Positions 26,168-35,609 of a stretch of DNA of 64,000 nucleotides are shown here, piece after piece (the first letter of the stretch is position 1; each line of letters begins with the position of its first letter). The stretch is from Bacteroidales bacterium. Its GTDB lineage: Bacteria; Bacteroidota; Bacteroidia; Bacteroidales; M50B96. A program made the position numbers and the translations under genes. The notes below the pieces were generated by a model that ran no database searches, had not been told where the DNA came from, and saw only the letters and a program-made list of their open reading frames with translations. The DNA lies in contig JAIOYV010000016.1 in the NCBI GenBank assembly GCA_021740905.1, positions 1 through 64,000 on the forward strand. Direction: 5' to 3'.

Positions 26168-26378
26168 ACGAAAGCTGAACTTTTAAGTTTCAGGCATTTG
26201 ATGAATGGGCAAATATTCCTGACGAAACGATATAAGAGAAAGAATTGCGGATATAAAATAATCAGGTGACTGTTCTCATTCATCATTAGAAATAAAACAC
26301 ACTTTGCCATGTATCTTGGATTCCCTAATATTGTAAAATATAAAGAGGGTACTATTTTTAAACTAACTCAGTAGAACG

Positions 26379-27026
26379 ATGACCCAATACGAGAGGATTT
26401 TTGAGAACAACAAAAAATGGGTAGCTGAAAAAAAGGCCACCGATAAAGATTTCTTCGATAAGCTTTCACACGGCCAAGACCCCGATTTTCTATACATCGG
26501 ATGCAGCGACAGCCGGGTTACTGCCGAAGAAATAATGGGGGCACAACCGGGCGATGTTTTCGTGTACCGCAACATTGGCAATATCATCAGCAATACCGAC
26601 TTTAGCTCGATGAGCGTAATTGATTATGCCGTGGCTCATTTACATGTAAAGCACATTGTTGTTTGCGGACACTATGATTGCGGTGGTGTAAAAGCGGCTA
26701 TGCAATCGCAGGATTATGGAATTTTAAATCCATGGCTACGAAACATCCGGGATGTCTATCGCCTGCACAAGGAGGAGTTGAATGAGATTTACGATGAAGA
26801 CGAAAGATCGCATCGCCTGGTTGAATTAAATGTTGAGGAACAATGCATTAATGTGATAAAAACCGCAGTGGTCCAGAAAACCTATCTCCAGCACGGCTAC
26901 CCTACTGTGCATGGATGGATTTTTGATGTCCATTCGGGCCATCTCATCGATCTCAAAATCAACTTTGAGGAAACGCTACGGGATATAATGGAAATCTACC
27001 ATTTAGGAACCTGGGGTTCGGAATGA
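26379..27026 (+). CDS. can: Beta-class carbonic anhydrase
   Basis: Cytosolic zinc enzyme converting CO2 and water to bicarbonate. The 215-residue product has CSDSRV with Cys42, Asp44 and Arg46 and the VVCGHYDCGG motif with His98 and Cys101, giving the Cys2-His(-Asp) zinc site of beta carbonic anhydrases. The length and the C-terminal HGWIFDVHSGHL segment are normal for the plant-type branch. It is monocistronic, divergent from the LruC operon. Confidence 0.95.
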   Translation: MTQYERIFENNKKWVAEKKATDKDFFDKLSHGQDPDFLYIGCSDSRVTAEEIMGAQPGDVFVYRNIGNIISNTDFSSMSVIDYAVAHLHVKHIVVCGHYDCGGVKAAMQSQDYGILNPWLRNIRDVYRLHKEELNEIYDEDERSHRLVELNVEEQCINVIKTAVVQKTYLQHGYPTVHGWIFDVHSGHLIDLKINFEETLRDIMEIYHLGTWGSE

Positions 27027-27185
27027 TGAGAAATGATAGGATCAGACTTTTTAGGGAACATATTATCCTCCAAAATTATGTGTCAGACTCCTATGATTTA
27101 TAACCTGGTTAATTCCTGGGGGGCTATATCAAAAGTACATCAAAATGCGTTGAAATAATATTCTATCAACGCGAAGGGCTTATCC

Positions 27186-27605
27186 ATGGTAAAATTTATG
27201 TCAATAGTTGCTTTATTTTGTTTATTCTTAGGTTCAGTTAATGCACAATATAGTACAACTTACAAATTGTTCTATTATTCTGATTGCAGCATTGCATCCA
27301 TGTCCGAAAAACAAAAATTTTTACAAGAAACCAAACCCTTGGAAACTGTCCTGATAACTAAAATTCTTATTCGAGGATATTGCGATGATGTTGGAACTAT
27401 GGGGCATAGCGATTCCCTATCAGAGAAAAGAGCTTTTCAGGTGGAACATTTTTTATTAAAGGAGGGCATTCCTTGCGATTCGGCCCCGGTCGTGAAAGGC
27501 ATGGGGGAAATCCCACTAAATCCTTCTTCCAGTAAAAATATTGAAGAGCAACGTGCCAATAACAGGCGTGTTGAAATTGAGATTACCAAAACAGGAGAAA
27601 AATAG
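27186..27605 (+). CDS. Small exported OmpA-like domain protein
   Basis: A 139-residue protein with signal peptide (FMSIVALFCLFLGSVNAQ) and a stand-alone OmpA C-terminal-like fold: ILIRGYCDDVGTMGHSDSLSEKRAFQV corresponds to the usual 'G(H/Y)TD..G....N..LS..RA' segment, and EEQRANNRRVEIEI to the closing motif. There is no beta-barrel or lipobox. It may bind peptidoglycan in the periplasm; Cys residues (DCSIAS, YCDD, PCDS) could form disulfides. The domain is slightly shortened and lacks the classic Thr-Asp pair. Confidence 0.75.
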   Translation: MVKFMSIVALFCLFLGSVNAQYSTTYKLFYYSDCSIASMSEKQKFLQETKPLETVLITKILIRGYCDDVGTMGHSDSLSEKRAFQVEHFLLKEGIPCDSAPVVKGMGEIPLNPSSSKNIEEQRANNRRVEIEITKTGEK

Positions 27606-27789
27606 GGAGTGATTCTTTGTGATAGGAGATTTCATAATCCACACAATCGGAACTTCGAGTAAGCAAATGAGCATAAAATTGAAAAAACACTTTGGATAAT
27701 TCACATCCCAATCTTGCAAATCAATTTATATTTAGGTAATTAAGACCTTGTTTTGATAATTATAAGTTAAAAAAGTCTTAAAATCAGCG

Positions 27790-27810
27790 AACCTATTGTA
27801 GCAATAGGTT
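27790..27810. promoter_or_regulatory. Palindrome upstream of the heme operon (candidate operator)
   Basis: AACCTATTG and CAATAGGTT form a perfect nine-base inverted repeat around TAG. It lies 29 bases before a TATATTTG promoter box (27840-27847) and 86 bases before the hmuY-like ATG. The rest of 27606-27895 has no gene. Confidence 0.5.
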
Positions 27811-27839
27811 TTAGCCCATTTCTAATAGAATTAAACTAC

Positions 27840-27847
27840 TATATTTG
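27840..27847 (+). promoter_or_regulatory. Promoter -7 box of the heme operon
   Basis: TATATTTG matches TAnnTTTG exactly, about 50 bases before the start codon at 27896. The -33 element is not obvious. Confidence 0.45.
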
Positions 27848-27895
27848 CCGCCTGAAAATTAAATTTTTTACAAATAACTAAAAGTAACAAAAGTA

Positions 27896-29137
27896 ATGAT
27901 TAAGAAAGTTTTACCTGTTTTGACCCTTCTCCTTGCCCTTAATATCAGCCTCTCCGCGCAACTTGTTTCCGATTCGGTAAGCATGGCAAACGGATACGCC
28001 AACGATGTTTTTTATAGCTTTCAAAATGGCGAAGTTCTGAATAGCGACCGCGCAGTTTGGGATATTGCCTTTACTACAAATGCCATGAGTGCCGCCATTT
28101 TGGTGAATGTTGCTGCCGGTATCGAAGCCTACGAATATACCAATGGCGATACCACCGATTGGGCTACATTCGACACAACTGGTTTTAATACATGGCCTCG
28201 TCTCTTTAATTCGGATACAACCTGGGAAGAAGGTGCTTTCAACCAAAATGCTGCCGGACACCCTGATTATGGATGGTGCATGTACAATTCGGTTACCCAT
28301 AATCTACACGGATATAAGATGTACTTGGTTAAATGGGCAAATGGTGACATGAAGAAATTCTGGATCAAGAAGAAATATTCATTGGCAAAAACATTTGTTT
28401 TCACCTATTCTGATTTGGATAACAGCAACGAGCAGGAAATTACCCTCGATTGTGCCCCTTACAGCACAAAGAATTTTGTCTATTACTCCATGATGAACAA
28501 TCAGGTACTTGACTATGAACCAGCATCGGACGATTGGGATATAGTTTTTACACGATACCAAGATCTTGACACGAATTATTTTGTGACAGGCGTATTGATA
28601 AACTACAATACGATGGGAGCTTTGGTTAATTCAACAGACCACACGATCACCGACACTACAAATGTTGGATTCACCGAAAAAATTTCCATCATTGGTTCCA
28701 ATTGGAAGGCCTTTAATATGGGAACCTTTTCATGGGAAATTCCCGACAACATGGTATTCTTTGTGGAAACCCAAAATGGCGATGTGTACCGTTTGGTATT
28801 TACAGGTTTTGCTGGAATGGGCACGGGTTATATATATTTCGATAAGGAATTGTTGTATACTACATCCATTTTTGAGGCCGAGGCTTTACATTTCGATATG
28901 AAAATTTATCCCAACCCGGCAAGCGATCAAATCAACATTATTTATTCTTTGCCTGAATTGAAGGCTGAAGCAGAGATCAGGATTTATGATTTAGCTGGCA
29001 GGTTGGCCTATTCCAACAGTTTTGCGAACCAAGGCAGGATGCTTTCGATAAGCAATTTGGATTTAAGCCAGGGAACTTACATTCTCGAAATGAGCTCAGG
29101 TAATTCTTCGGCTCGCCAAAAATTGGTGATCGAATAA
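27896..29137 (+). CDS. HmuY-family protein with T9SS type A sorting domain
   Basis: A 413-residue protein with signal peptide ending at SLSAQ. The HmuY-like region covers about 20-310: SVSMANGYANDVFYSFQNGE, DRAVWDIAFTTNAMSA, KMYLVKWANGDMKKFWIKKKYS, DDWDIVFTRYQD and VFFVETQNGDVYRLVFTGF. These are the strand pairs 'W D I A F T' and 'Y . . K F' of heme-binding HmuY. Residues about 330-413 are a T9SS sorting domain (KIYPNPASDQINIIY...LDLSQGTYILEM). HmuY normally is a lipoprotein; here it is exported and surface-attached by T9SS instead. It is the first gene of a heme uptake cluster and is followed by a hairpin, then a TonB receptor. Confidence 0.85.
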   Translation: MIKKVLPVLTLLLALNISLSAQLVSDSVSMANGYANDVFYSFQNGEVLNSDRAVWDIAFTTNAMSAAILVNVAAGIEAYEYTNGDTTDWATFDTTGFNTWPRLFNSDTTWEEGAFNQNAAGHPDYGWCMYNSVTHNLHGYKMYLVKWANGDMKKFWIKKKYSLAKTFVFTYSDLDNSNEQEITLDCAPYSTKNFVYYSMMNNQVLDYEPASDDWDIVFTRYQDLDTNYFVTGVLINYNTMGALVNSTDHTITDTTNVGFTEKISIIGSNWKAFNMGTFSWEIPDNMVFFVETQNGDVYRLVFTGFAGMGTGYIYFDKELLYTTSIFEAEALHFDMKIYPNPASDQINIIYSLPELKAEAEIRIYDLAGRLAYSNSFANQGRMLSISNLDLSQGTYILEMSSGNSSARQKLVIE

Positions 29138-29157
29138 ATACATATCAATAAAATAAC

Positions 29158-29187
29158 AAAGCCAGCCCACACAAGGGTTGGCTTTTT
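29158..29187 (+). terminator. Hairpin between hmuY-like and receptor genes
   Basis: GCCAGCCC (29161-29168) pairs with GGGTTGGC (29175-29182, one G-T pair) and is followed by five T. It may terminate a fraction of transcripts so that the HmuY protein is made in excess of the receptor. Confidence 0.7.
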
Positions 29188-29215
29188 CATATTTACATAG
29201 TAGCATGTCCGATAT

Positions 29216-31471
29216 ATGGTAAAATTGAAATCCACTCTACTTCTTACCTCTCTTCTCTTCTCCCTTAGTTTTGACTTATTTGCTCAATCGGGCGAAAATC
29301 CAGTAACCCAAATCACTGTTGTAGATATTAAAACAGGCGAGGTGATCCCTTTTGCCCATGTATTGTTCAAAGGGAAATCGGAAAAGGACAGCCGTTGCTA
29401 TACCACCAACCTGGAAGGCAAGGTCGAAAACAGGGCATTGGACAAAACTGCCATTATGATTACCTGTATTGGTTACGTAGACTACCACGATACCATCGAG
29501 GTGGGACAAAACCTGCGGGCAGAAATGTACCCCTCGGTGTTCGATATCGATGAAGTAGTTGTGACCGGACAGTTTACCCCACAACGCATCGACAAATCGA
29601 TCTATAAAATTGCGGTGATCAACAGCAAACAAATCGAAAGTAAGGCAGCCACAAACCTGGCCGAGCTGATGAAAGGGGAAGTGAATTTTCGGATTACCCA
29701 GGATGCTGTATTTGGCAGTGGATTGACCATTCAGGGTATGCGTGGGAACAATGTAAAAGTATTGATTGATGGAGTACCTGTAATTGGCCGTATGGGTGGC
29801 GACGTTGATCTTAGCCAGTTGAATTTGTCGATGATCGACCACATTGAAGTAGTTGAAGGGCCAATGTCGGTAATTTATGGTAGTAATTCTCTTGCAGGGG
29901 CCATAAACCTTATCACCAAAGAAAACACCCGCAACTCGATTACCACCAGTTTAGATGCGTATTACGAATCGGTTGGTGTGTATAATTTCAATGCTTTGGC
30001 ATCGGGGAAAAAAGACAAACATAGTTTTTCGGCCAATTTGGGAAGGGATTTTTTCGGTGGGTTCGATACAAACAAAAACACCCGCAGCAAAAGCTGGAAC
30101 CCAAAAGAACAATACAAGGCCGATGGGTATTATATCTTCAAAGATAAAAGGCAAAAGTTGAAACTTCAGAACACCTACATGCGCGAATTAGTGCTCGACC
30201 AGGGCGATCCATACTTTTATGGGGAAAGGGTGCGCGATAGCTATTTTTATTCATACCGAAACACCACAAAAGGGCAATACAACCGCGATCTGTTTAAAAA
30301 TCATTACCTTGAACTAATTGGGGCATGGTCCTATTATTCGAGGGTAAAACGTACCTACTCGAAAGATTTGACAACCTTGACCGAAATATTGGCCCCGGAA
30401 GCGAGCGACCAGGACACTTCAAAGTTTACATCAACCACGCTACGTGGGACTTTCAGCCGTCAGAACAATGAAAGCAAGATTAATTATCAAATGGGTTTAG
30501 ATATAACCCTTGATGCTGGGACCGGCAAACGTCTTCTAAGTGAGACACAGGAAATCCAGGACTATGCTTTCTTCCTGAGTGTAAACCATCAACCAACAAA
30601 GAATTTTTCGTTTCAGCCTGGTTTAAGGGTGATATACAATACTAAATACAATGCCCCTTTGGTCCCTTCGTTAAACATCAAATGGAAACTTTGGAACAGC
30701 CTTGACATGAGGGCATCGTATGCCAGGGGCTTCCGTTCGCCAACACTAAAAGAGCTTTATCTCAATTTTATTGATATCAACCATTACCTTGAAGGAAACC
30801 CCAACTTGAAGGCAGAAAACGGGAATAACTTCAACCTGTCTTTCATTTACAACACAGAGAAGTTGAGCAAAATTCATTTCTCGAATTTCAAGCTCGATTT
30901 TTTCTTCAACGATATTGACGACAACATCTATCTGGCTGCACGCGAGGATCCTAAAAAACCAATGTACGAGTATCTTAATGTTCTAAACTTTAAATCGCTG
31001 GGAGGGAGTTTCAAGTTTGAATATAAATTTCATCCCTATTTGTTTTTTACTGTGGGTGTTGGCAAAACAGGAATATATGCAGCAATGGAGGAAAATGAAT
31101 TCAAATTCTCCGATTTTGTTGTCAATTCCGATTTCAGTACCGACCTGCGATACTCTGTAGTTAAATACAATATGGACATTTCGCTTTTTTATAAATACAA
31201 CGGAAGGTTCGTTGAGCTTTATATCGATGATGATGACAAGGTTTACCAGAATATAATGGATGGCTATCACAGTCTCGATATATCTGTACTGAAACGGCTT
31301 TGGAACGACAGGATTTCAATTTCAACAGGTGTTAAAAACCTAATGGACAATACGAATGTTGGATTTTCAGGAACGGGTGGGGCACATTCAGGAGGCGATT
31401 CAAGCAATAGGATGATGGCCTGGGGCCGTACTTATTTTATCAAATTCAACATGAATTTTTCAAAATATTAA
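29216..31471 (+). CDS. TonB-dependent outer-membrane receptor, heme type (HmuR-like)
   Basis: The 751-residue receptor has a signal peptide (LLLTSLLFSLSFDLFAQ), a carboxypeptidase-regulatory-like N-terminal domain (about 30-110), a plug domain beginning DEVVVTGQFTPQRIDKSIYKIAVI and containing GMRGNNVKVLIDGVPV and VEVVEGPMSVIYGSNSLAGAIN-type motifs (IEVVEGPMSVIYGS), then a 22-strand barrel ending in an aromatic residue pattern (FIKFNMNFSKY). The flanking HmuY-like genes point to heme as the ligand, imported with TonB energy. The barrel region around 500-515 (SYARGFRSPTLKELYLNF) is typical of heme and siderophore receptors. The start at 29216 is supported by the signal peptide. Confidence 0.9.
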   Translation: MVKLKSTLLLTSLLFSLSFDLFAQSGENPVTQITVVDIKTGEVIPFAHVLFKGKSEKDSRCYTTNLEGKVENRALDKTAIMITCIGYVDYHDTIEVGQNLRAEMYPSVFDIDEVVVTGQFTPQRIDKSIYKIAVINSKQIESKAATNLAELMKGEVNFRITQDAVFGSGLTIQGMRGNNVKVLIDGVPVIGRMGGDVDLSQLNLSMIDHIEVVEGPMSVIYGSNSLAGAINLITKENTRNSITTSLDAYYESVGVYNFNALASGKKDKHSFSANLGRDFFGGFDTNKNTRSKSWNPKEQYKADGYYIFKDKRQKLKLQNTYMRELVLDQGDPYFYGERVRDSYFYSYRNTTKGQYNRDLFKNHYLELIGAWSYYSRVKRTYSKDLTTLTEILAPEASDQDTSKFTSTTLRGTFSRQNNESKINYQMGLDITLDAGTGKRLLSETQEIQDYAFFLSVNHQPTKNFSFQPGLRVIYNTKYNAPLVPSLNIKWKLWNSLDMRASYARGFRSPTLKELYLNFIDINHYLEGNPNLKAENGNNFNLSFIYNTEKLSKIHFSNFKLDFFFNDIDDNIYLAAREDPKKPMYEYLNVLNFKSLGGSFKFEYKFHPYLFFTVGVGKTGIYAAMEENEFKFSDFVVNSDFSTDLRYSVVKYNMDISLFYKYNGRFVELYIDDDDKVYQNIMDGYHSLDISVLKRLWNDRISISTGVKNLMDNTNVGFSGTGGAHSGGDSSNRMMAWGRTYFIKFNMNFSKY

Positions 31472-31476
31472 TACTT

Positions 31477-32478
31477 ATGAGAATTCAACATATTATCCCA
31501 ATACTTTTTGCCCTACTCTTTTTTACTTCTTGCTTTGAAGAAGACAATCGTGTAACACCGCATGTGCCGGGCGATGAGCTTACCGTAGAATTGAACTTTA
31601 GTATTTACGATACCATGCAATATTTCGATTGCAGCTCTAATCAAGTGGTTCGGGCTTATGGCAACAAGGAATGGAACCTGGGGTTTGAAACGGCCAGGGA
31701 TGGCTGGCATATCCTCCTTAACTCGGCCCCCAATTACTACATCAGGCACACCGGTTCGAGCGATTTTGATGCACTTACCACAATCCCCGATGGCTACGAA
31801 TGGATATTCGACAGGCCCGATGGCGACCCGGATTCAACGGCCATCGACAAATGGGTGAATTTTACCGAAACCGACACCAGCTACACCAACGAAGTTATTT
31901 TGCTTGGTCGCTACGATGGAATCAATTATTCGGTGATAAAAAAGTTTACCTTCACTTATGTTGATGCATACAACTATGAGTTTCGTTTTTCTAACCTCGA
32001 TGGAAGCGAAGACATAAATTTCAGCATCGAGAAAGACACCACCGTGCAATACATCTATTTTTCGATTGCTGATGAAGGGAGCATTGTGCCCCAAATTGCA
32101 AAAACCGATTGGGACTTGCTTTTCTGTCAGTACTCAACCATCCTTTTTGATGATGATGGAACCCCGACACCCTATTCCGTGCGTGGCGTATTGCTCAATT
32201 CTTTTGGGGTAGAAGTTGCCGTCGACACCACCATGACTTTTGCTGAAATAACGTTGGCGGATATTGAAAACCTCGATTATAGCAACCGTATCGACATTAT
32301 TGGCTGGGATTGGAAAAGCTTTGAAGGTGCTGTTGGCAAAGGCGACTATGTGGTAAACCTTGACATCAATTATTTTATCCGCGATTTTGCCGGGTACTAT
32401 TATAAGCTTCGATTTATAAACTACTACAACGCCCTGGGGCAAAAAGGCTACCCGGTGTTTGAATATCAGCAGTTGTAA
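31477..32478 (+). CDS. HmuY-family lipoprotein
   Basis: A 333-residue protein with lipobox LFFTSC after MRIQHIIPILFAL. The mature part has two HmuY-like halves: EWNLGFETARDGWHILLNSAP and TDWDLLFCQYSTILFDDDGTP, with a final YYYKLRFINYYN strand. It starts five bases after the receptor stop, so the two are co-transcribed. The likely role is to capture heme from host or environmental proteins at the cell surface and hand it to the receptor. It is a distant paralogue of the T9SS-sorted HmuY protein two genes upstream. Confidence 0.85.
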   Translation: MRIQHIIPILFALLFFTSCFEEDNRVTPHVPGDELTVELNFSIYDTMQYFDCSSNQVVRAYGNKEWNLGFETARDGWHILLNSAPNYYIRHTGSSDFDALTTIPDGYEWIFDRPDGDPDSTAIDKWVNFTETDTSYTNEVILLGRYDGINYSVIKKFTFTYVDAYNYEFRFSNLDGSEDINFSIEKDTTVQYIYFSIADEGSIVPQIAKTDWDLLFCQYSTILFDDDGTPTPYSVRGVLLNSFGVEVAVDTTMTFAEITLADIENLDYSNRIDIIGWDWKSFEGAVGKGDYVVNLDINYFIRDFAGYYYKLRFINYYNALGQKGYPVFEYQQL

Positions 32479-32538
32479 AGTTTTGGGGATTAATTTATAA
32501 GGATAAATATTCTGAATAAGTTATTCTGAAAGTCTCCC

Positions 32539-33492
32539 TCATTTTCCTGGTAACAGGATAAAGTTGGTAAATGCACCAATGGCATTCCCGCCGTTTAGTT
32601 TGTTTTCAATCCAACTCAAAACCCGGTATTTTAGCATTTCGTGTTTGTGGGGAGGACGGGCTTTCGATGGTTTTCCTGAGTACTGCAATTCACCGGCCCA
32701 GTCGAATTTTTCGATCCATTCTTTCATCACTGCCGGATGAGTGCCTTCAAACTTTGCGATTCGGTTCAACGGGCCATAATCGTAATTGGCAACCTTGTGT
32801 TTTTGCTGATTGTCCACCCAATCTTTTCCTTTGTGGATAATGTCGAGTGCCTTGTTCTTGTCGCGCATTAATTTGGGCGGTCGTACCCATCCGTAATGAA
32901 AAACCTCTGCATCAATAGCTGCAACTTTTAAATTAAACGCCCCTTTTTGAACACGGTAATTCAAACCATCGAAACCGGGGATACGTCGAAAGGATTGTGC
33001 CGATTCCCAACTGTGAATATCAGGATGGTTGCGGACAATACGGATTTCCTGTTTGTACCACTTGTGCGAATTATGATAATGCCAATAGTCGCCCCAAAAG
33101 TGTTTGTAGTTAAGCACGAATCCCTCCACCTCGGCATCATCAAGCAACTTGGTGCATCGTTTTTTAATTTCGGGAAGGTATTTTTCGTGTATTACTTCGT
33201 CGGCTTGTAGGTAAAAGAGCCAGTCGCCGGAGCAGTGACTTTTGGCTATGTCGGTTTGGTGGGCATTTTCCATTCCTCGTGGGTATTCCTCAATGTCCCA
33301 AACTGTGTCGATGATCTTAATTTTGTCGCTCCCGATGCTTTCAATTTCCAGCCTTGATGTATCGTCCGGGTCGCAATCGCCCAGGGCAACCACAAACTCA
33401 TCTACGATAGGCAAGATCGACAGAATGGCCTGTTTCCAGGGATAGTATAATTTGGCGGCATTTTTTGCCATTGTAAAACCGCTGATAGTCAT
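32539..33492 (-). CDS. Family 2 glycosyltransferase (paralogue of next gene)
   Basis: A 317-residue soluble protein with a GT-A fold start: ISGFTMAKNAAKLYYPWKQAILSILPIVDEFVVALG, a nucleotide-sugar binding Asp region (DCDPDDTS), and WLFYLQADEVIHEKY in the position of the DxD-like metal motif. The last 100 residues are basic and aromatic. It overlaps its upstream paralogue by four bases (ATGA at 33489-33492). Probably decorates a cell-surface polysaccharide or glycoprotein together with its paralogue and the upstream methyltransferase; donor and acceptor are unknown. Confidence 0.8.
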   Translation of the reverse strand: MTISGFTMAKNAAKLYYPWKQAILSILPIVDEFVVALGDCDPDDTSRLEIESIGSDKIKIIDTVWDIEEYPRGMENAHQTDIAKSHCSGDWLFYLQADEVIHEKYLPEIKKRCTKLLDDAEVEGFVLNYKHFWGDYWHYHNSHKWYKQEIRIVRNHPDIHSWESAQSFRRIPGFDGLNYRVQKGAFNLKVAAIDAEVFHYGWVRPPKLMRDKNKALDIIHKGKDWVDNQQKHKVANYDYGPLNRIAKFEGTHPAVMKEWIEKFDWAGELQYSGKPSKARPPHKHEMLKYRVLSWIENKLNGGNAIGAFTNFILLPGK

Positions 33493-34391
33493 AAACCCCG
33501 TGAATTTGAATTCCTCAATTTTGCAATCCTATAGTTTTTATACCCCCAAACAATCCCAAGCTTTTTACTCAGGAATTCCTTTGCTTTGTCTTTAAAAGTT
33601 TTTCGGGAGAAAGAAATGTCGAAGTCGAATTTCCAGTTCTTTGAGGCTATCCGATTCTTCATCACTTCGGGATGTGTACCATCGAAAAGCCTCAATTCCC
33701 TTACTTGTTGGCTGTAATCAAATTCATCGGATTTACGCACATTTTCTTCCAGCCAGTTGTCGTCGTGCCAGTACTTATTAAAATTTTCCTGTTTTAGCTG
33801 CATGGCCCTCGGGTCTTTCACCCAACCGTAGTGATACATATAGGCATCGATTGGCTGTACCCTTAAGATTTTATTGTCCTCTTTCCGAAAGCCTTGTGCA
33901 TCGCGAAACGAGCGCATCGCTTTGTTATTTCGAATTACCCTGATTTCATGGCTGTACCAACTGTAGGATGCACCTACATAATCGTACGAGCCGTAAAAAT
34001 GCAAATACTTGAAAAGTAGGCCGTCCACTTTGGGTTCATCCTTAAACCGCACCATGCTTTGATAGATAGTATCTAGGTATTTTTCATGAACCACCTCATC
34101 GCCCTGGATGTAAAAAGCCCAATCGCTCTCATCGGGTATCTGAGCAAAAGCTTTGTCAGTTTCCAGGGCCAATACGCGTCCGCCCTCTCTCAAGCTTTCA
34201 TCCCATTTGGTTTCAACGATTTTTATTTTGTGCTTGTCAATCTGTCTAATCAAGGCGAGGGTGTCATCGTCCGATTCGCCCACAGCCACAACGAAATCAT
34301 CACAAATTGGCAATATTGAAGTAATCGCCTCCACGATTGGATAATCGTAGATCAAAGCATTTTTTATAAAGGTAAAACCTGTTACTTTCAT
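33489..34391 (-). CDS. Family 2 glycosyltransferase (paralogue of previous gene)
   Basis: A 300-residue protein with the same layout as the downstream gene: MKVTGFTFIKNALIYDYPIVEAITSILPICDDFVVAVG, then ESDDDT, WAFYIQGDEVVHEKY and YMYHYGWVKDPRAM. The ATG at 34391 is chosen; the longer frame begins with TTG inside an intergenic repeat. The pair arose by tandem duplication and has diverged considerably. Role as for its partner. Confidence 0.8.
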   Translation of the reverse strand: MKVTGFTFIKNALIYDYPIVEAITSILPICDDFVVAVGESDDDTLALIRQIDKHKIKIVETKWDESLREGGRVLALETDKAFAQIPDESDWAFYIQGDEVVHEKYLDTIYQSMVRFKDEPKVDGLLFKYLHFYGSYDYVGASYSWYSHEIRVIRNNKAMRSFRDAQGFRKEDNKILRVQPIDAYMYHYGWVKDPRAMQLKQENFNKYWHDDNWLEENVRKSDEFDYSQQVRELRLFDGTHPEVMKNRIASKNWKFDFDISFSRKTFKDKAKEFLSKKLGIVWGYKNYRIAKLRNSNSRGL

Positions 34392-34407
34392 GTTAAAAAT
34401 TTTCACC

Positions 34408-34498
34408 GCCAAGACACGGAGTCGCCAAGAATCAAAAAAAACAATGGGTTGGCAAATCTTCTTTGTGAAATTTTGTGACTTGGTGTCTTTGTGGCATT
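34408..34498. repeat. Imperfect intergenic inverted repeat
   Basis: A GCCAAGACACGGAGTCGCCAAG-like left arm near 34408-34430 is partly complementary to the right arm near 34462-34498 (TTTGTGACTTGG...GTCTTTGTGGC). It lies between the glycosyltransferase pair and the methyltransferase. Confidence 0.45.
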
Positions 34499-34568
34499 TT
34501 TATCTTTCTTTTATCGTTTGGGGTGAACTCATATTTATATCTGAAACTACCCTCTTCCGATATTGAGT

Positions 34569-35429
34569 TTATTTTATGGGTGTTGCAAATACCCTAATAT
34601 TGCTTCCAAATTTAAACATCCGGTTGTAAATCTTTCCAAACAGTGTGCTTGCATCCATGTCTTTGCGGCTATACGTATAATATTCCAACACTTTGAACCC
34701 ATTAGCATGAAGAAATTTAAGAGTGCTCGGAATGGTTGGCTCGAACAAATGGTCGGGTGTACGGGTGTTGTCCTTCCATTTCAAAGTGATCAAACCCATT
34801 CTTTTCAAGAACAGTTTAAAACGCCTGTCCAACGAGTTCATGTTGGGCACGCTCATCGCCAAAACACCATCTTCATCGAGGACTTCTTTCGTTTTTAAAA
34901 TCCACTGTTTGGGGTTTGGGATATGCTCAATTACATGGCTTAGATGAACACAGGAATATTTATCATCCAAAACAATATCGGTATAGTGTCCAACATATAC
35001 TTTCAGCTTTAATTGATCTTCAGTAAATTTGGCCATGTTTTCGGCCACTTCGATGCCGACACATTTTGGGTAATATTTTTTGGCTGCGTTTAAAAAGTCG
35101 CCCATTGAAGATCCAACATCCAATATGGCTGTGCGTTTCTTGTCAAATTTAAGGATCTCGACCAGTTCTTTGTCCCAGATATTCATTGTCCTCTCGGCAT
35201 AACTATAAGTTGGGTCGAAAACAAAATACTCCGAATAGGCATCCTTCAAAAAGGTCTCGTCGTATTTTGGCCGGGGCGATTGATAGATCAACCCACAACC
35301 CAAACATTTGGTGTATGTGTATTGCAATTCGGGGCCAAATTTTTCGTGCAACTTATGCCTGCCCGAATCGCAATAGGGGCAATTTACGGTTTCCCAGGCG
35401 TGGGGTATGTATTTTTTCTTTCCCTTCAT
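34569..35429 (-). CDS. Class I SAM-dependent methyltransferase with N-terminal zinc ribbon
   Basis: A 286-residue protein. The N-terminus has a four-cysteine ribbon CPYC (17-20) and CLGCG (42-46). The Rossmann methyltransferase follows, with AdoMet motif I AILDVGSSMGDF (101-112), acidic motif GIEVAENMAKF and HLSHVIEHIPNP, the 'VIEH' signature of the Methyltransf_23 group. Such ribbon-methyltransferases act on sugars or polyketide-like substrates. The adjacent glycosyltransferases suggest O- or C-methylation of a surface glycan. Confidence 0.85.
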   Translation of the reverse strand: MKGKKKYIPHAWETVNCPYCDSGRHKLHEKFGPELQYTYTKCLGCGLIYQSPRPKYDETFLKDAYSEYFVFDPTYSYAERTMNIWDKELVEILKFDKKRTAILDVGSSMGDFLNAAKKYYPKCVGIEVAENMAKFTEDQLKLKVYVGHYTDIVLDDKYSCVHLSHVIEHIPNPKQWILKTKEVLDEDGVLAMSVPNMNSLDRRFKLFLKRMGLITLKWKDNTRTPDHLFEPTIPSTLKFLHANGFKVLEYYTYSRKDMDASTLFGKIYNRMFKFGSNIRVFATPIK

Positions 35430-35609
35430 AAACAGATGAGTTGCCTTTAGGGCAATTCCTTTTTTTGATTCAATTTAAAAAGCCAAAGATAGTTGTTTAT
35501 AAATTTGTAAATTTGTGGATCATTACTGTAACATTTCCCATCAGGATTGCATTATTAAATACAAGGTCGATGAAAAGACCTGCCAATACGAACTAAAAAA
35601 TGGGTTATT

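Noticed and set aside
29276..29842. Minus-strand frame of 188 codons opposite the TonB receptor
   Set aside because: Antisense shadow of the plug domain, which is unmistakable on the plus strand.
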